Below, in pieces: positions 1 to 8,175 of a DNA stretch of 19,094 nt (position 1 is its first letter; each line of letters opens with the position of its first letter). The notes under the pieces are model-generated. The model did not search any database. It was not told the DNA's origin and worked only from the letters and a program-made list of their open reading frames with translations. The position numbers were made by a program, and so were the translations under genes. The DNA is from an uncultured Collinsella sp. (GTDB lineage Bacteria > Actinomycetota > Coriobacteriia > Coriobacteriales > Coriobacteriaceae): positions 1 through 19,094 of the forward strand of contig CAUCLI010000023.1 in NCBI GenBank assembly GCA_958443615.1. The letters run 5' to 3'.

Positions 1-519
1 TGCCCCAACATCGCGGCCGGCGGTGCCGCCTGCGGCTCCACCCCAGAGGGGGCTTCCGAGGTCATGCGCGCCTGCCGCAAGGTGACCGACAAACCCCTCT
101 TCGTCAAGATGGCCCCCGTGCGCATCCCCGAGATCGCGCGAGCCCTCGAGGCCGAGGGCGCCGACGGCCTGACCGTCATCAACTCGATTCCCGGCATGGC
201 CATCGACGTGCGCACGCGCCGCTCCAAGCTCTCCAAACCCACGGGCGGCCTCTCTGGCCCCCTGTGCCATCCCATCGCCGTTCGCATGGTCTGGGAGGCC
301 GCCAACGCGGTCGATATCCCGATCTGCGGCGTCGGCGGCGTCATGACGGGTGAGGACGCCGCCGAGTTCATCCTCGCGGGCGCCTGCTGCGTGTCCGTCG
401 GCATGGCGAACTTCGTCGACCCCACCGCTTCCGTGCGCATTCTGCATGAGCTCGAGGCCTGGGCCGAGAGCCAGGGCGTGAAGGACATCAACGAGCTGAT
501 CGGAGCGTTCGAATGCTAG
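1..519 (+). CDS. pyrD: Dihydroorotate dehydrogenase, class 1B, C-terminal part
   Basis: This is the C-terminal 172 residues of dihydroorotate dehydrogenase, which oxidises dihydroorotate to orotate in pyrimidine synthesis; the 5' end lies outside the window. The frame is open from base 1 and begins with CPNI followed by a Gly/Ala-rich stretch, matching the class 1 active-site loop whose catalytic Cys is typical of NAD-linked class 1B enzymes (family knowledge). Further on are the FMN-phosphate region segments GGLSGP, GVGGVMTGEDAAEFILAGA and VGMANFVDP, all characteristic of PyrD. The stop codon lies inside the pyrF start region (7-base overlap), so the two genes are translationally linked. A pyrK electron-transfer subunit would be expected upstream but cannot be seen here. 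The identification is firm. Confidence 0.95.
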   Translation, partial: CPNIAAGGAACGSTPEGASEVMRACRKVTDKPLFVKMAPVRIPEIARALEAEGADGLTVINSIPGMAIDVRTRRSKLSKPTGGLSGPLCHPIAVRMVWEAANAVDIPICGVGGVMTGEDAAEFILAGACCVSVGMANFVDPTASVRILHELEAWAESQGVKDINELIGAFEC

Positions 520-1238
520 AGACCGATGCCCGCGACCGCATCATCGTTGCCATCGATTGCGACCGCGCCCGCGCGCTCGAGCTCGCCGACTCCCTTTCCG
601 GCCATGCCAAATGGCTGAAGGTCGGCATGACGCTCTTCTATGCCGAGGGCCCTCAGATCGTCCGCGAGTTCAACGAGCGCGGATTCAAGGTCTTCCTCGA
701 CTTGAAGTTCCACGACATCCCGCACCAGGTGCGCGGCGCAGCGCGTTCGGCCGCCCTTGCGGGCGCCGACCTGCTCTCCGTGCACGGCTTGGGCTCCGGC
801 GCCATGCTCGCGGCGTGCCGCGAGGGTGCCGAGGCGGCCGCGGAGGTGCGGGGGAGCCGCCCGCAGCTCGTCGCCATCACCGTGCTCACGAGCATGAGCC
901 AGGACTCGCTCACCGAGATCGGCGTCGAGTCCCCGGTTGCCGAAGAGGCGGCGCGCCTCGCCTCGCTCGCCAGCGACAACGGCATCGACGGTATCGTGTG
1001 TTCCCCGATGGAGGCCGAGGCCATGCGCGAGCTGCTGGGCCCCGACGCGCTCATCGTCACGCCGGGCGTGCGTCCCGCGGGCGCCGAGCTCGGTGACCAG
1101 ACGCGCGTCGCCACGCCGTCGCAGGCCATCGTCCGCGGCGCGAGCCACATCGTGGTCGGCCGTCCCATCACGGGTGCCGAGAATCCCGTCGCAGCTTACG
1201 AGGCCATCGTATCCGAGCTGGTCGAGAACGTGAAGTAA
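513..1238 (+). CDS. pyrF: Orotidine 5'-phosphate decarboxylase
   Basis: Cytosolic enzyme of 241 aa that decarboxylates OMP to UMP, the last step of de novo UMP synthesis. The N-terminus carries the substrate-binding start (IIVAIDCD), then KVGMTLFY. The catalytic Asp-x-Lys-x-x-Asp motif is seen as D63-L-K65-F-H-D68, and the phosphate-binding end as TPGVRP and VVGRPIT. Length is normal for the short bacterial PyrF family. The ATG at 513 overlaps the end of pyrD by 7 bases, and the substrate comes from the PyrD product via PyrE, so coupled expression makes sense. A perfect 9-bp hairpin with a T-rich tail follows directly, so this is the last gene of the pyrimidine operon. Confidence 0.97.
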   Translation: MLETDARDRIIVAIDCDRARALELADSLSGHAKWLKVGMTLFYAEGPQIVREFNERGFKVFLDLKFHDIPHQVRGAARSAALAGADLLSVHGLGSGAMLAACREGAEAAAEVRGSRPQLVAITVLTSMSQDSLTEIGVESPVAEEAARLASLASDNGIDGIVCSPMEAEAMRELLGPDALIVTPGVRPAGAELGDQTRVATPSQAIVRGASHIVVGRPITGAENPVAAYEAIVSELVENVK

Positions 1239-1243
1239 TCATT

Positions 1244-1273
1244 GAGCGCAGGCATCTACCTGCGCTCTCTTTT
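1244..1273 (+). terminator. Intrinsic terminator after pyrF
   Basis: Perfect 9-bp stem (GAGCGCAGG at 1244-1252 with its complement at 1259-1267), 6-nt loop, then TCTTTT. It lies 5 bases after the pyrF stop and separates the pyrimidine operon from mihF. Confidence 0.85.
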
Positions 1274-1286
1274 CATACGTGCCCTC

Positions 1287-1292
1287 TATACT
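1287..1292 (+). promoter_or_regulatory. Possible promoter -10 for the mihF operon
   Basis: TATACT stands out in this GC-rich DNA just after the terminator, but I see no good -35 at the right distance. The same 10-mer CTATACTGGG recurs at 7117-7126 before holA. An alternative pair is TTGCAA (1325-1330) with TACCCT (1348-1353), 17-bp spacer. The 205-base gap between pyrF and mihF must hold a promoter, but which sequence is used is not settled. The rest of the gap shows only a 7-base direct repeat (GCACGTA at 1379 and 1389). Confidence 0.3.
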
Positions 1293-1443
1293 GGGGTTTT
1301 GTCCGCCGATTTTGGCCCGATATCTTGCAATTTGGGTGAGCATGGACTACCCTAGGATGCCGTTGAAGGTTCAAACATGCACGTAAACGCACGTATTGCA
1401 CCCCGAACGCAGTAAGAAGATGCCTAGTTTTATGGAGGTTCAA

Positions 1444-1752
1444 ATGGCGCTTCCTCAGCTCACCGATGAGCAGCGCAAGGCCGCTCTCGAGAAGGCCGCT
1501 GCCGCCCGCCACGCTCGTGCCGAGCTCCGTGAGAAGATCAAGAAGGGCGAGGTGTCCCTGGACTCCGTCCTGAACTCCGACGACCCCATCGCTTCCCGCA
1601 TGAAGGTCTCCACCCTCATCGAGTCCCTCCCCGGCTATGGCAAGGCCAAGGCCACCAAGATCATGGACGAGCTGGGCATCTCCGCCACCCGTCGCGTTCA
1701 GGGCCTCGGCGTCCGTCAGCGCGAGCAGCTGCTCGAGCAGCTCACCAAGTAA
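1444..1752 (+). CDS. mihF: Integration host factor, mIHF type (nucleoid protein)
   Basis: A 102-aa DNA-binding protein of the actinobacterial mIHF family, unrelated in fold to HU/IHF of Proteobacteria. The family is known for DNA bending and for supporting phage integration in mycobacteria. Visible features are an N-terminal charged helix (TDEQRKAALEKAAAARHARAELR), then KVSTLIESLPGYGKAKATKIMDELGI, the helix-two-turn-helix-like DNA-binding core, and GLGVRQREQLL at the end. The ATG at 1444 is chosen because GGAGG (1434-1438) sits 5 bases upstream; an in-frame TTG at 1396 has no such site. The gene directly precedes gmk, the conserved actinobacterial arrangement, and its stop touches the gmk start. 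Its codon choice is typical of strongly expressed genes. Confidence 0.93.
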   Translation: MALPQLTDEQRKAALEKAAAARHARAELREKIKKGEVSLDSVLNSDDPIASRMKVSTLIESLPGYGKAKATKIMDELGISATRRVQGLGVRQREQLLEQLTK

Positions 1753-2322
1753 GTGGGCCAGAGCGAGTCAAAGCTCTTTGTGATTTCCGGGCCGTCAGGC
1801 GCAGGCAAGGGCACCCTGGTCGCGCGCGTGCGCGATCGGGTCCCCGGCCTGGGCCTGACGGTTTCCGCTACCACGAGGAGCCCGCGCGCCGGTGAGGTGG
1901 ACGGCGTCAATTACTACTTTCTGTCCGACGATGAGTTCTCCGCGCGCGTCGAGGCCGGCGACTTCATCGAGTGGGCGCAGGTGCACGACCATCGTTACGG
2001 CACGCTTGCCAGCGAGGTCGAGCGCAACCTGTCCACCGGGCAGTCCCTCATCTTGGAGATCGACGTCCAGGGGGCCCTGGCCGTCAAGGAGCGCTTCCCC
2101 GAGGCGATTCTCATTTTCATCGAGCCGCCGTCGCTCGATGTCCTGCGCGAGAGGCTCATGGGTCGCGGTTCCGAGACCCCGGAGTCCCTCGAGCTCCGAC
2201 TCCACACCGCCGAAGGCGAGATGGCCCTGCGCGACCGCTACGACGAGATCCTCGTGAACGACGATCTCGAGCGCGCCACGGATGAGCTCATCGCCATACT
2301 GCACCGTCACGAAAGGAATTGA
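1753..2322 (+). CDS. gmk: Guanylate kinase
   Basis: A 189-aa cytosolic kinase that converts GMP to GDP with ATP. The P-loop GPSGAGKGT is at residues 13-21, followed by the GMP-binding segment TTRSPRAGEVDGVNYYFLS, the EWAQVHDHRYGT segment and the LEIDVQGA motif, all diagnostic of the family. Length is within the usual 185-210 aa. The GTG start at 1753 directly follows the TAA of mihF with no spacing, so translation probably depends on ribosomes finishing mihF; no strong Shine-Dalgarno is seen in the end of mihF. rpoZ begins 6 bases after the stop. Confidence 0.97.
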   Translation: MGQSESKLFVISGPSGAGKGTLVARVRDRVPGLGLTVSATTRSPRAGEVDGVNYYFLSDDEFSARVEAGDFIEWAQVHDHRYGTLASEVERNLSTGQSLILEIDVQGALAVKERFPEAILIFIEPPSLDVLRERLMGRGSETPESLELRLHTAEGEMALRDRYDEILVNDDLERATDELIAILHRHERN

Positions 2323-2328
2323 TCCGAA

Positions 2329-2613
2329 GTGTCTGTTGTGAAGCCTGCCATTGATGACCTGCTGGAGAAGACCGACCACAATAGGTTCCTGCTCTCCTCC
2401 CTCGCGTCCCAGCGCGCCAGCGACATCAACAACATGCTGCGCGGCCAGCACAGCCGCGTCCTCGCCGTCCAGGATACCGATGACCTCACCGTCATGCTGT
2501 CCGGCAAGGACACCATCTCCATGGCCATGGAGGAGATCGTGGATGGCACCATCTCCTACGATCACGAGCGCTATGAGGCCGCCCTCGGCCACATCGACCC
2601 CCAGGAGGCCTAA
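2329..2613 (+). CDS. rpoZ: RNA polymerase omega subunit
   Basis: A 94-aa small RNA polymerase subunit that helps beta' folding and core assembly. The sequence begins KPAIDDLLEKTDHNRFLLSSLASQRASDIN, matching the family pattern of a KP-I-D-LL start followed by the conserved helix with Ala/Arg (usually AAKRAR; here ASQRAS). The GTG at 2329 has a GAAAGGAA site at 2311-2318. The adjacent gmk-rpoZ pair is a widespread bacterial arrangement and strengthens the call. The stop abuts the TTG start of thiI. Confidence 0.9.
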   Translation: MSVVKPAIDDLLEKTDHNRFLLSSLASQRASDINNMLRGQHSRVLAVQDTDDLTVMLSGKDTISMAMEEIVDGTISYDHERYEAALGHIDPQEA

Positions 2614-3861
2614 TTGGCAAGTCGCGTATGCCTGGTGCACTATCACGAGATAGGGCTCAAGGGTAAGAACCGCACGCGGTTCGAGCGCGTCCTCATGGAT
2701 TCGTTGAAGGCGGCCTTGGCCGCCTTTTCCGTTTCGTGCGTGACGCGCATCTCGGGGCACATCCTCGTCACCTTCTCCACCAAGGGCGAGGCAGAGCGCG
2801 CCATGCCGCTCATCGCCCGGGTCCCGGGTGTCGCCCGCTGCTCGCTGGCGTTCCACACGAATCGCGAGCCCGATGAATACCGCCGCGCCGCGATCGACGC
2901 GCTGGCCGAGTTCGGCCCCTTTGAGACCTTCAAGGTCGCCGCCCGCCGCTCGAATACGGACTACGAGCTCACGAGCATGGATCTCAACCGCCAGGTCGGC
3001 GAGGCGCTCTGCCTCGCATATCCCGAGAAGAAGGTCCAGATGCGCGAGCCCGATGTGACCGTGCACGTGCTCGTCGTCCAGGGCAGCGTGTACGTGTACG
3101 CCCGCAGCATGCGCGGCGTGGGCGGTCTTCCCCAGGGCAGCGCCGGCAAGGTCGTGACGCTGCTTTCCTCCGGTATCGATTCTCCCGTTGCGACCTGGCA
3201 GATCGCCCGTCGCGGCGCCGTGGTGGTGCCGATTCATTTCTCCGGGCGCCCTCAGACGGCCGATACGAGCGAATATCTCTGCCGCGACATCATCGAGCAG
3301 CTCGCGCCCGCCGTCCAGATCGGCCGCATGTACGTCGTCCCGTTCGGCGATTGCCAGCGCGAGATCTCGATGAAGACCCCGTCCGATCTGCGCGTCATCA
3401 TGTACCGCCGTGTCATGTACTCGGTGGCGGAGCGCATCGCGCGCCTCGAGGGGGCCAAGGCCATCGTCACCGGCGAGTCCCTCGGCCAGGTCGCGTCGCA
3501 GACGCTCGAGAACATCATGGCCGTCAACGAGGTCGTGGATATCCCGGTGTTCAGGCCGCTCATCGGCTCGGACAAGCAGGAGATCATCGAGCGGGCCAAG
3601 CAGATCGGCACGTACGAGATCTCGTGCGAGACCGCACCCGATTGCTGCACGCTCTTCATGCCGCGCCGTCCCGAGACGCATGCGAAGCTCGACGAGGTCC
3701 ATGAGGCCTGGGAGATGTTCGACCATGAGGCGATGATCGATCACCTGGTCTCTCACGTCGAGTACATCGATTTCACCGCTCCGGTCTATAAGCGCCCCCG
3801 TTGCATGCGCGAGCGCCATGACGAGATCGAGATGCGCTATCAGGCCATGGGACGCGAGTAA
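2614..3861 (+). CDS. thiI: tRNA 4-thiouridine synthase ThiI
   Basis: A 415-aa protein that adenylates and sulfurates uridine 8 of tRNAs and in many bacteria also supplies sulfur for thiamin thiazole. The N-terminal ferredoxin-like and THUMP domains (starting HYHEIGLKGKNRTRFE, about residues 8-170) are followed by the PP-loop ATP-binding motif SSGIDS at residues 185-190 and the AANH domain, with CETAPDCCTLFMP near residues 340-355. The protein ends soon after, so it lacks the C-terminal rhodanese domain of the E. coli enzyme, as in most Gram-positive forms. The start is a TTG exactly after the rpoZ stop, with no intergenic base. Finding thiI after gmk-rpoZ, where other bacteria often have coaBC, is unusual. 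A 14-bp hairpin follows. Confidence 0.95.
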   Translation: MASRVCLVHYHEIGLKGKNRTRFERVLMDSLKAALAAFSVSCVTRISGHILVTFSTKGEAERAMPLIARVPGVARCSLAFHTNREPDEYRRAAIDALAEFGPFETFKVAARRSNTDYELTSMDLNRQVGEALCLAYPEKKVQMREPDVTVHVLVVQGSVYVYARSMRGVGGLPQGSAGKVVTLLSSGIDSPVATWQIARRGAVVVPIHFSGRPQTADTSEYLCRDIIEQLAPAVQIGRMYVVPFGDCQREISMKTPSDLRVIMYRRVMYSVAERIARLEGAKAIVTGESLGQVASQTLENIMAVNEVVDIPVFRPLIGSDKQEIIERAKQIGTYEISCETAPDCCTLFMPRRPETHAKLDEVHEAWEMFDHEAMIDHLVSHVEYIDFTAPVYKRPRCMRERHDEIEMRYQAMGRE

Positions 3862-3893
3862 TCCACGGGACTGTTTACAATCTGGTGCCGAAT

Positions 3894-3940
3894 CTGGCCG
3901 CAATCTGCCCCCGTTGGACAGATTGCGGCCAGTCTCCTTT
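3894..3940 (+). terminator. Long hairpin after thiI, probable terminator
   Basis: Perfect 14-bp inverted repeat (CTGGCCGCAATCTG at 3894-3907; complement at 3919-3932) with an 11-nt loop, followed by TCTCCTTT. The stem is strong but the T tract is interrupted. It sits in the 158-base gap between thiI and comEA. The rest of the gap shows no clear promoter. Confidence 0.7.
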
Positions 3941-4019
3941 GCAGACGACCCCGCAGTTTCGCTTTGCGTTATGAGACGCCGGTCAACGTCCTGCCATGCT
4001 TGAAGGGGGAGGTGCGAAC

Positions 4020-4754
4020 ATGGCGCAGGTACGGGAGAATCGAAGGACGTGGATGGGGCGTTGCCTACTCTATGCACGGCAGAGGCCGGTTGCGCTGGGC
4101 GTCGGCGCGATCGTCGCGATGCTCGTCGCCGTGGCCGTTGGGGCGGGGGTGACGGGAGCCCTTGGATCGACGGGTGGCAAAGACAGCGGGGTTCTGGTCA
4201 CGCGCTCGGGTGCGGAGACGTCGGGGCGAGATGCGAAGGACCTTGGAAGAGGCGACGCGATCGCTGGGGCCGGCGATTCGAGGGCCGATGCGGAGTCGGA
4301 TGACCCCATCGTCATCGTGGTGGATGTTGCAGGTGCCGTGGGCGCACCGTCCCTTGTGACCCTGCAAGACGGCGCCCGGGTGGGGGATGCCATCGAGGCC
4401 GCCGGCGGGTTTGCCGCCGATGCCGACGCCGCCCGCGTCAACCGCGCCGCGAAGCTGCAAGACGGGCAACAGGTATACGTTCCTCGTGTGGGGGAGGTGG
4501 ATGGTGCGGGCGCGGCCGGCGTGGGCGTCGAGACGACTGCACCGGATGCCACCTCGGATGGCGGGCCGGTGAACATCAACCTTGCCGGTGAGGCGGACCT
4601 TGATGCGCTGCCCGGCGTGGGGCCGTCGACCGCCCGCGCCATCGTCGAGGATCGCGAGGCGAACGGGCCGTTTTCGACCATCGAGGACCTTATGCGCGTG
4701 AGCGGAATCGGCGAGAAGAAGTTCGAAAAACTCAAGAGCTCGATTTGCGTGTGA
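4020..4754 (+). CDS. comEA: Competence protein ComEA, DNA receptor
   Basis: A 244-aa membrane-anchored DNA-binding protein of natural transformation. Order of parts: charged N-terminus, one transmembrane segment (about residues 23-49), a Gly/Asp-rich linker, an SLBB domain (97-159, starting IVIVVDVAGAVGAP and ending QVYVPR) and a C-terminal helix-hairpin-helix pair (184-244: INLAGEADLDALPGVGPSTA and VSGIGEKKFEKL), which is the DNA-binding part. The ATG at 4020 has GGGGGAGG just upstream; an earlier in-frame ATG at 3996 would place that site inside the gene. The stop overlaps the comEC start. The SLBB plus HhH architecture is the standard Gram-positive ComEA, so the call is firm. Confidence 0.94.
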   Translation: MAQVRENRRTWMGRCLLYARQRPVALGVGAIVAMLVAVAVGAGVTGALGSTGGKDSGVLVTRSGAETSGRDAKDLGRGDAIAGAGDSRADAESDDPIVIVVDVAGAVGAPSLVTLQDGARVGDAIEAAGGFAADADAARVNRAAKLQDGQQVYVPRVGEVDGAGAAGVGVETTAPDATSDGGPVNINLAGEADLDALPGVGPSTARAIVEDREANGPFSTIEDLMRVSGIGEKKFEKLKSSICV

Positions 4755-7108
4755 TCGGGATGGGGCGCGCCGGTGACGAGATGCCCGTCCGACCTTATGT
4801 TCCGCCCACGGCCTTTCTCGCGACGGGCGTATGCGCGTCGGCGCTGCTGATGCTCGAGGGAGGATGGCGGCTGCACGGCGTGGGGGACATGGTGCCTTGG
4901 CCAAGGATGGCGGCGCTCGCGTTGATTGCCGCCGCGGCTCTCGTGCTCGCCGTGTGCCTGCGCGGGCCGAATCGGTTTGACGCGGCGGTGCGCCCCCTTT
5001 CGATGCTGGGCGTCGGCATGCTGATCGGATGCATCGCGACGCTCGGTTGGCTGTCGAGGTGGCATGTGGAATGCCGGTCGGTGCTCGGCGCCGGTGGTGG
5101 CGTATGCGCCCTGGTCGTTCGGGGTGACCCATCGGCTGGAGAACGGGGGTTCACCTCAACCGCCCTCATGGTCGATGCGCGGTCGGGCTCGAGGCTCGGG
5201 CTCGTGCGCGTCTCAAGCGATGAGGCGCTCGAGGATGGGGCGGTTTTGCGTGCCGTGTGCCGCGTGAAGGGATTGGACAGATCGGATTACGCTCGCAGCC
5301 GCTTTGCGAAGGGCGAGGTCGCCACCGCGCGCATCGTGTCGATCTTGGACCGCGATGTGGAATCGCGCGGCCTGTCGGTCGGGGTGCTTCGAGCCCGCGC
5401 GCTTCGCCTGATCGATGCGGGCGGGAGCGATTACCGGGCGCTGGTCGCCGGCACGGTGTGCGGCAGGACGACCGAGCTCAACCGGTCGGAGACGCAGGCG
5501 GATTTCTCCGCCTGCGGGCTCACGCATCTCGTGGCGGTGTCGGGAAGCCATTTCGCCTACATCGCCGCCATGCTCGAGCGCACCCTTCGCCATGTGAGGC
5601 TCTCGAGGGGCGTGCGGCAGCTGGTCATGCTGCTCGTCATGGTCGCATATGTGGTATTCACCGGGGGCGCGCCCTCGGCGATTCGCTCGGTGTCCATGGT
5701 CGCGGTCTCCATGGCGGCTGCCATGGGCAATCGCCGCGCGCATGCGCCCTCGGGGCTCGCGATCGCGGTGACCGCCCTGGTCGCCGTCGATCCCGGGACC
5801 GTCTATGACCTCGGGTTCCAGCTTTCCGTCGCAAGCGTGCTCTTCATCATCTTGTTCGGTCCGTATGTGCGGCATCATCTGCGCGCCCTGCGCGTACCCG
5901 CCCCCATTGCGGACGCGCTCTCCATCACGCTGGTCGCCCAGTGGGCGACATTGCCGCTGACCTTGCCGGTGTTCGGCGAGTTCTCGCTCGTCGCGCCGTT
6001 GGCCAACCTGCTCGTCGGTCCGGTCATGAGCGCCCTGCTTGTGGCGGGGCTCCTCGGTACGGGGGCGGCAACCGTATCCGACGCGGCGGCGCGGCTCATG
6101 GGCGCGCCGGGCGCCCCCGGTCCCATCACCGACTTCGTCCTCGCCCCCGCCGACGGCCTCGCGCGCGTCTCCGCGTTCGTCGCGCAGGCGTGCGCCGACA
6201 TCCCCTTTGCGCTCGTTCCGGTCGATTCGCCGTGGGTCGTGGCGCCGATCGCCTACGGGACGGCGTTCGCGGCGTATGCGCGCTGGAGATTCGTCGAGCC
6301 GAAGCGCCTGCTGTTCGCGCTTGCGCTCGGGTTCTCCTGCGCCGTCATGCATGTCGCGTATTGGACCCGTTTCGCTCCTCCCGAGATCATCGTGCTCGAC
6401 ATCGGTCAAGGCGATGCGATCCTGATACGCGATGGCGCGTCGACGCTGCTCGTCGATGCGGGGATAGGGGAGGCGACGCGGGCGGCCCTGGCGCGCAATC
6501 ATGTCTTCCAGCTCGATGGGGTCGTCGTCACACATTGGGACAAGGATCATTGGGGCGGTCTTCCCGATGTGCTCGAGGGCGTGCGAGTCGACCGGATATA
6601 CGTCGCGGATGGGGCGGCGGCCCATATACCGGCGGAATTGTCCGACGGGCCCGACGTCAGCGAGGTTCGCGAGGGCGATGTGATGCGCGTCGGGTCCTTC
6701 GCCTGCGATGTCGTGTGGCCGGATTCGCGGGTCGAGGGCGATGAGAATGCGGACTCGGTGGTGCTTCGCGTCTCTTATGAGGGGAATAAAGGGCGTCTGT
6801 GCGCCCTGCTGACGGGCGACACCGAGCGCGATGAGCTCGCCGAGTACGTGAAGGAGGTCGGCGATGTCGATGTGTTGAAGCTCGGCCACCATGGGTCCCG
6901 CGTGTCGGTGTCCGCCGAGGCGCTTGACTTGCTGCTGCCGGAGCTCTGCGTGGCGAGCGCCGGGGAGGGGAATAGCTATGGGCACCCCGACCCCGCATGC
7001 GTTCGCACGGTCGAGGCATCGGGGTCGATGTTTCTGTGCACCAAGGACGTCGGCGATGTTCATGTGTCGCCGGGGAATCCGCACCCGCGCTTTCGAACGC
7101 GGCATTGA
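4751..7108 (+). CDS. comEC: ComEC/Rec2 DNA uptake channel with metallo-beta-lactamase domain
   Basis: A 785-aa polytopic membrane protein that carries single-stranded DNA across the membrane in transformation. N-terminal hydrophobic helices are followed by a soluble OB-like segment, then the Competence domain from about residue 227 (TELNRSETQADFSACGLTHL, then VAVSGSH), a block of transmembrane helices, and a C-terminal metallo-beta-lactamase-like domain from about residue 545 (IIVLDIGQGDAILI). This domain has the metal motif H595-W-D597-K-D599-H600, LLTGDTE and H713-H714-GS, so nuclease activity is plausible. The start is uncertain: GTG 4751 overlaps the comEA stop as GTGA and has AAGAG about 10 bases before it; TTG 4745 and ATG 4760 or 4781 are alternatives. 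The holA gene lies 54 bases downstream. Confidence 0.94.
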   Translation: MIGMGRAGDEMPVRPYVPPTAFLATGVCASALLMLEGGWRLHGVGDMVPWPRMAALALIAAAALVLAVCLRGPNRFDAAVRPLSMLGVGMLIGCIATLGWLSRWHVECRSVLGAGGGVCALVVRGDPSAGERGFTSTALMVDARSGSRLGLVRVSSDEALEDGAVLRAVCRVKGLDRSDYARSRFAKGEVATARIVSILDRDVESRGLSVGVLRARALRLIDAGGSDYRALVAGTVCGRTTELNRSETQADFSACGLTHLVAVSGSHFAYIAAMLERTLRHVRLSRGVRQLVMLLVMVAYVVFTGGAPSAIRSVSMVAVSMAAAMGNRRAHAPSGLAIAVTALVAVDPGTVYDLGFQLSVASVLFIILFGPYVRHHLRALRVPAPIADALSITLVAQWATLPLTLPVFGEFSLVAPLANLLVGPVMSALLVAGLLGTGAATVSDAAARLMGAPGAPGPITDFVLAPADGLARVSAFVAQACADIPFALVPVDSPWVVAPIAYGTAFAAYARWRFVEPKRLLFALALGFSCAVMHVAYWTRFAPPEIIVLDIGQGDAILIRDGASTLLVDAGIGEATRAALARNHVFQLDGVVVTHWDKDHWGGLPDVLEGVRVDRIYVADGAAAHIPAELSDGPDVSEVREGDVMRVGSFACDVVWPDSRVEGDENADSVVLRVSYEGNKGRLCALLTGDTERDELAEYVKEVGDVDVLKLGHHGSRVSVSAEALDLLLPELCVASAGEGNSYGHPDPACVRTVEASGSMFLCTKDVGDVHVSPGNPHPRFRTRH

Positions 7109-7117
7109 GCGCTTCGC

Positions 7118-7123
7118 TATACT
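7118..7123 (+). promoter_or_regulatory. Possible -10 element before holA
   Basis: TATACT lies between the comEC stop and the holA start, within CTATACTGGG, a 10-mer also seen before mihF at 1286-1295. TTGAGC at 7105-7110 is too close to act as its -35. An internal promoter that frees holA from comEC control would be sensible but is not proven. Confidence 0.25.
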
Positions 7124-7162
7124 GGGACGACGGATGGTCGATGAGAGAGGAGGGCCGCGCGT

Positions 7163-8134
7163 ATGGCGGAGTTGTTGCCGGGGTATCTCGTCGTGGGAGC
7201 CGACGAGCTCAAGAGTTCCCGCACGATCGAGAAGATGAAGGCGCGCTTGGACGCGTCCGGTATGTCGGCGTTCAATCTCGATGAGCGGGACATGGCCAAA
7301 GACCCGCAAATCGACGATATCATCGCCTCCCTCAACACCTTCCCCATGGGGTCCGATTTTCGCCTGGTCATTCTGAGGAGCTGCGACAAGCTGCCCAAAG
7401 CGGTGAGCGAGCCGCTGGTGGAGTATTTTGCCGATCCTGCGCCCACGACGGTGTGCCTGGTGGTCGCAACGTCGCTCGCCAAGAACACGAGGCTCTACAA
7501 GGCCATGGCGAAACTCGGTTCGAAGGCCGTCATCTCCTGCGCCCCCATGAAGGCGTATGAGCTTCCGCCGCGTGTGGCGAAGATGGCGCAGGCTCATGGG
7601 AAGATGATGGGCATCCCCGCGGCCGAGGCCCTCGTCGCGCGTGCAGGTGAGAACATGCGCATGCTCGACAACGAACTCAAGAAGCTCGCCTCGATGATCG
7701 ACGGCCCCGAGATCTCGCTCGCCGATGTCGAGCGCCATGTCATGCGCACGGCCGAGGTCAAGCCGTGGGAGCTTCTCAACGCGGTCGCCGCGCGCGACCT
7801 CGCCCGTTCTCTCGAGCTGCTCAAGTTGCAGCCCGCCAAGAGCGAAGTCCGGATCTGGTCGTTGCTGGTCACGCGCCTGCGCGAGCTGATCATCGCCAAG
7901 TCGCTCGACGCCCGCGGTCAGGGAGGCCAGCTCGCGTCGACGCTCGGCGTGCAGTCCTGGCAGGTTAAGAACCACCTGAGTTGGGCGCGTCGATGGAAGA
8001 TGGGGGAGTTGATCGACGCGCTCTCGTCCGCGGTCGAGGTCGAGCTCGCGCTGAAGGGATCGCGTGACAGCGAGCTCGCCCTGAGGATGTGGGTTATCGG
8101 GATGTGCCGGCCGCGGAAGCCCGCTTCAAGGTGA
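7163..8134 (+). CDS. holA: DNA polymerase III, delta subunit
   Basis: A 323-aa subunit of the clamp loader; delta opens the beta sliding clamp. Recognised from the overall family pattern: an N-terminal domain with YLVVGADELKSSRTIEKMKARL and NTFPMGSDFRLVILRSCDKL, a middle ATPase-fold domain without a P-loop (TTVCLVVATSLAKNTRLYKAM), MRMLDNELKKLAS and DVERHVMRTAEVKPWELLNAV in the lid region, and a C-terminal helical domain with QVKNHLSWARRWKMGELIDAL. Length fits the family (320-345). ATG 7163 has GAGAGGAGGG about 10 bases upstream. The order comEA-comEC-holA-rpsT is common in Gram-positive bacteria and supports the call. Confidence 0.92.
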   Translation: MAELLPGYLVVGADELKSSRTIEKMKARLDASGMSAFNLDERDMAKDPQIDDIIASLNTFPMGSDFRLVILRSCDKLPKAVSEPLVEYFADPAPTTVCLVVATSLAKNTRLYKAMAKLGSKAVISCAPMKAYELPPRVAKMAQAHGKMMGIPAAEALVARAGENMRMLDNELKKLASMIDGPEISLADVERHVMRTAEVKPWELLNAVAARDLARSLELLKLQPAKSEVRIWSLLVTRLRELIIAKSLDARGQGGQLASTLGVQSWQVKNHLSWARRWKMGELIDALSSAVEVELALKGSRDSELALRMWVIGMCRPRKPASR

Positions 8135-8175
8135 TTGGTGCCCGCGGTTTTTGTCGGGCGGTCGGCGGACTTGTG

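Noticed and set aside
1795..4077. 760-codon minus-strand open frame opposite gmk-rpoZ-thiI
   Set aside because: It spans three certain plus-strand genes and their junctions. It has shadow-frame composition only.
5213..7975. Very long minus-strand open frame (920 codons) across comEC and holA
   Set aside because: It is opposite two clearly identified genes, is dominated by Arg/His/Asp/Gly in the way shadow frames of GC-rich genes are, and has no family resemblance.
8135..8175. GCCCG...CGGGC hairpin after holA as a terminator
   Set aside because: The T run lies in the loop rather than after the stem, so it does not fit an intrinsic terminator.
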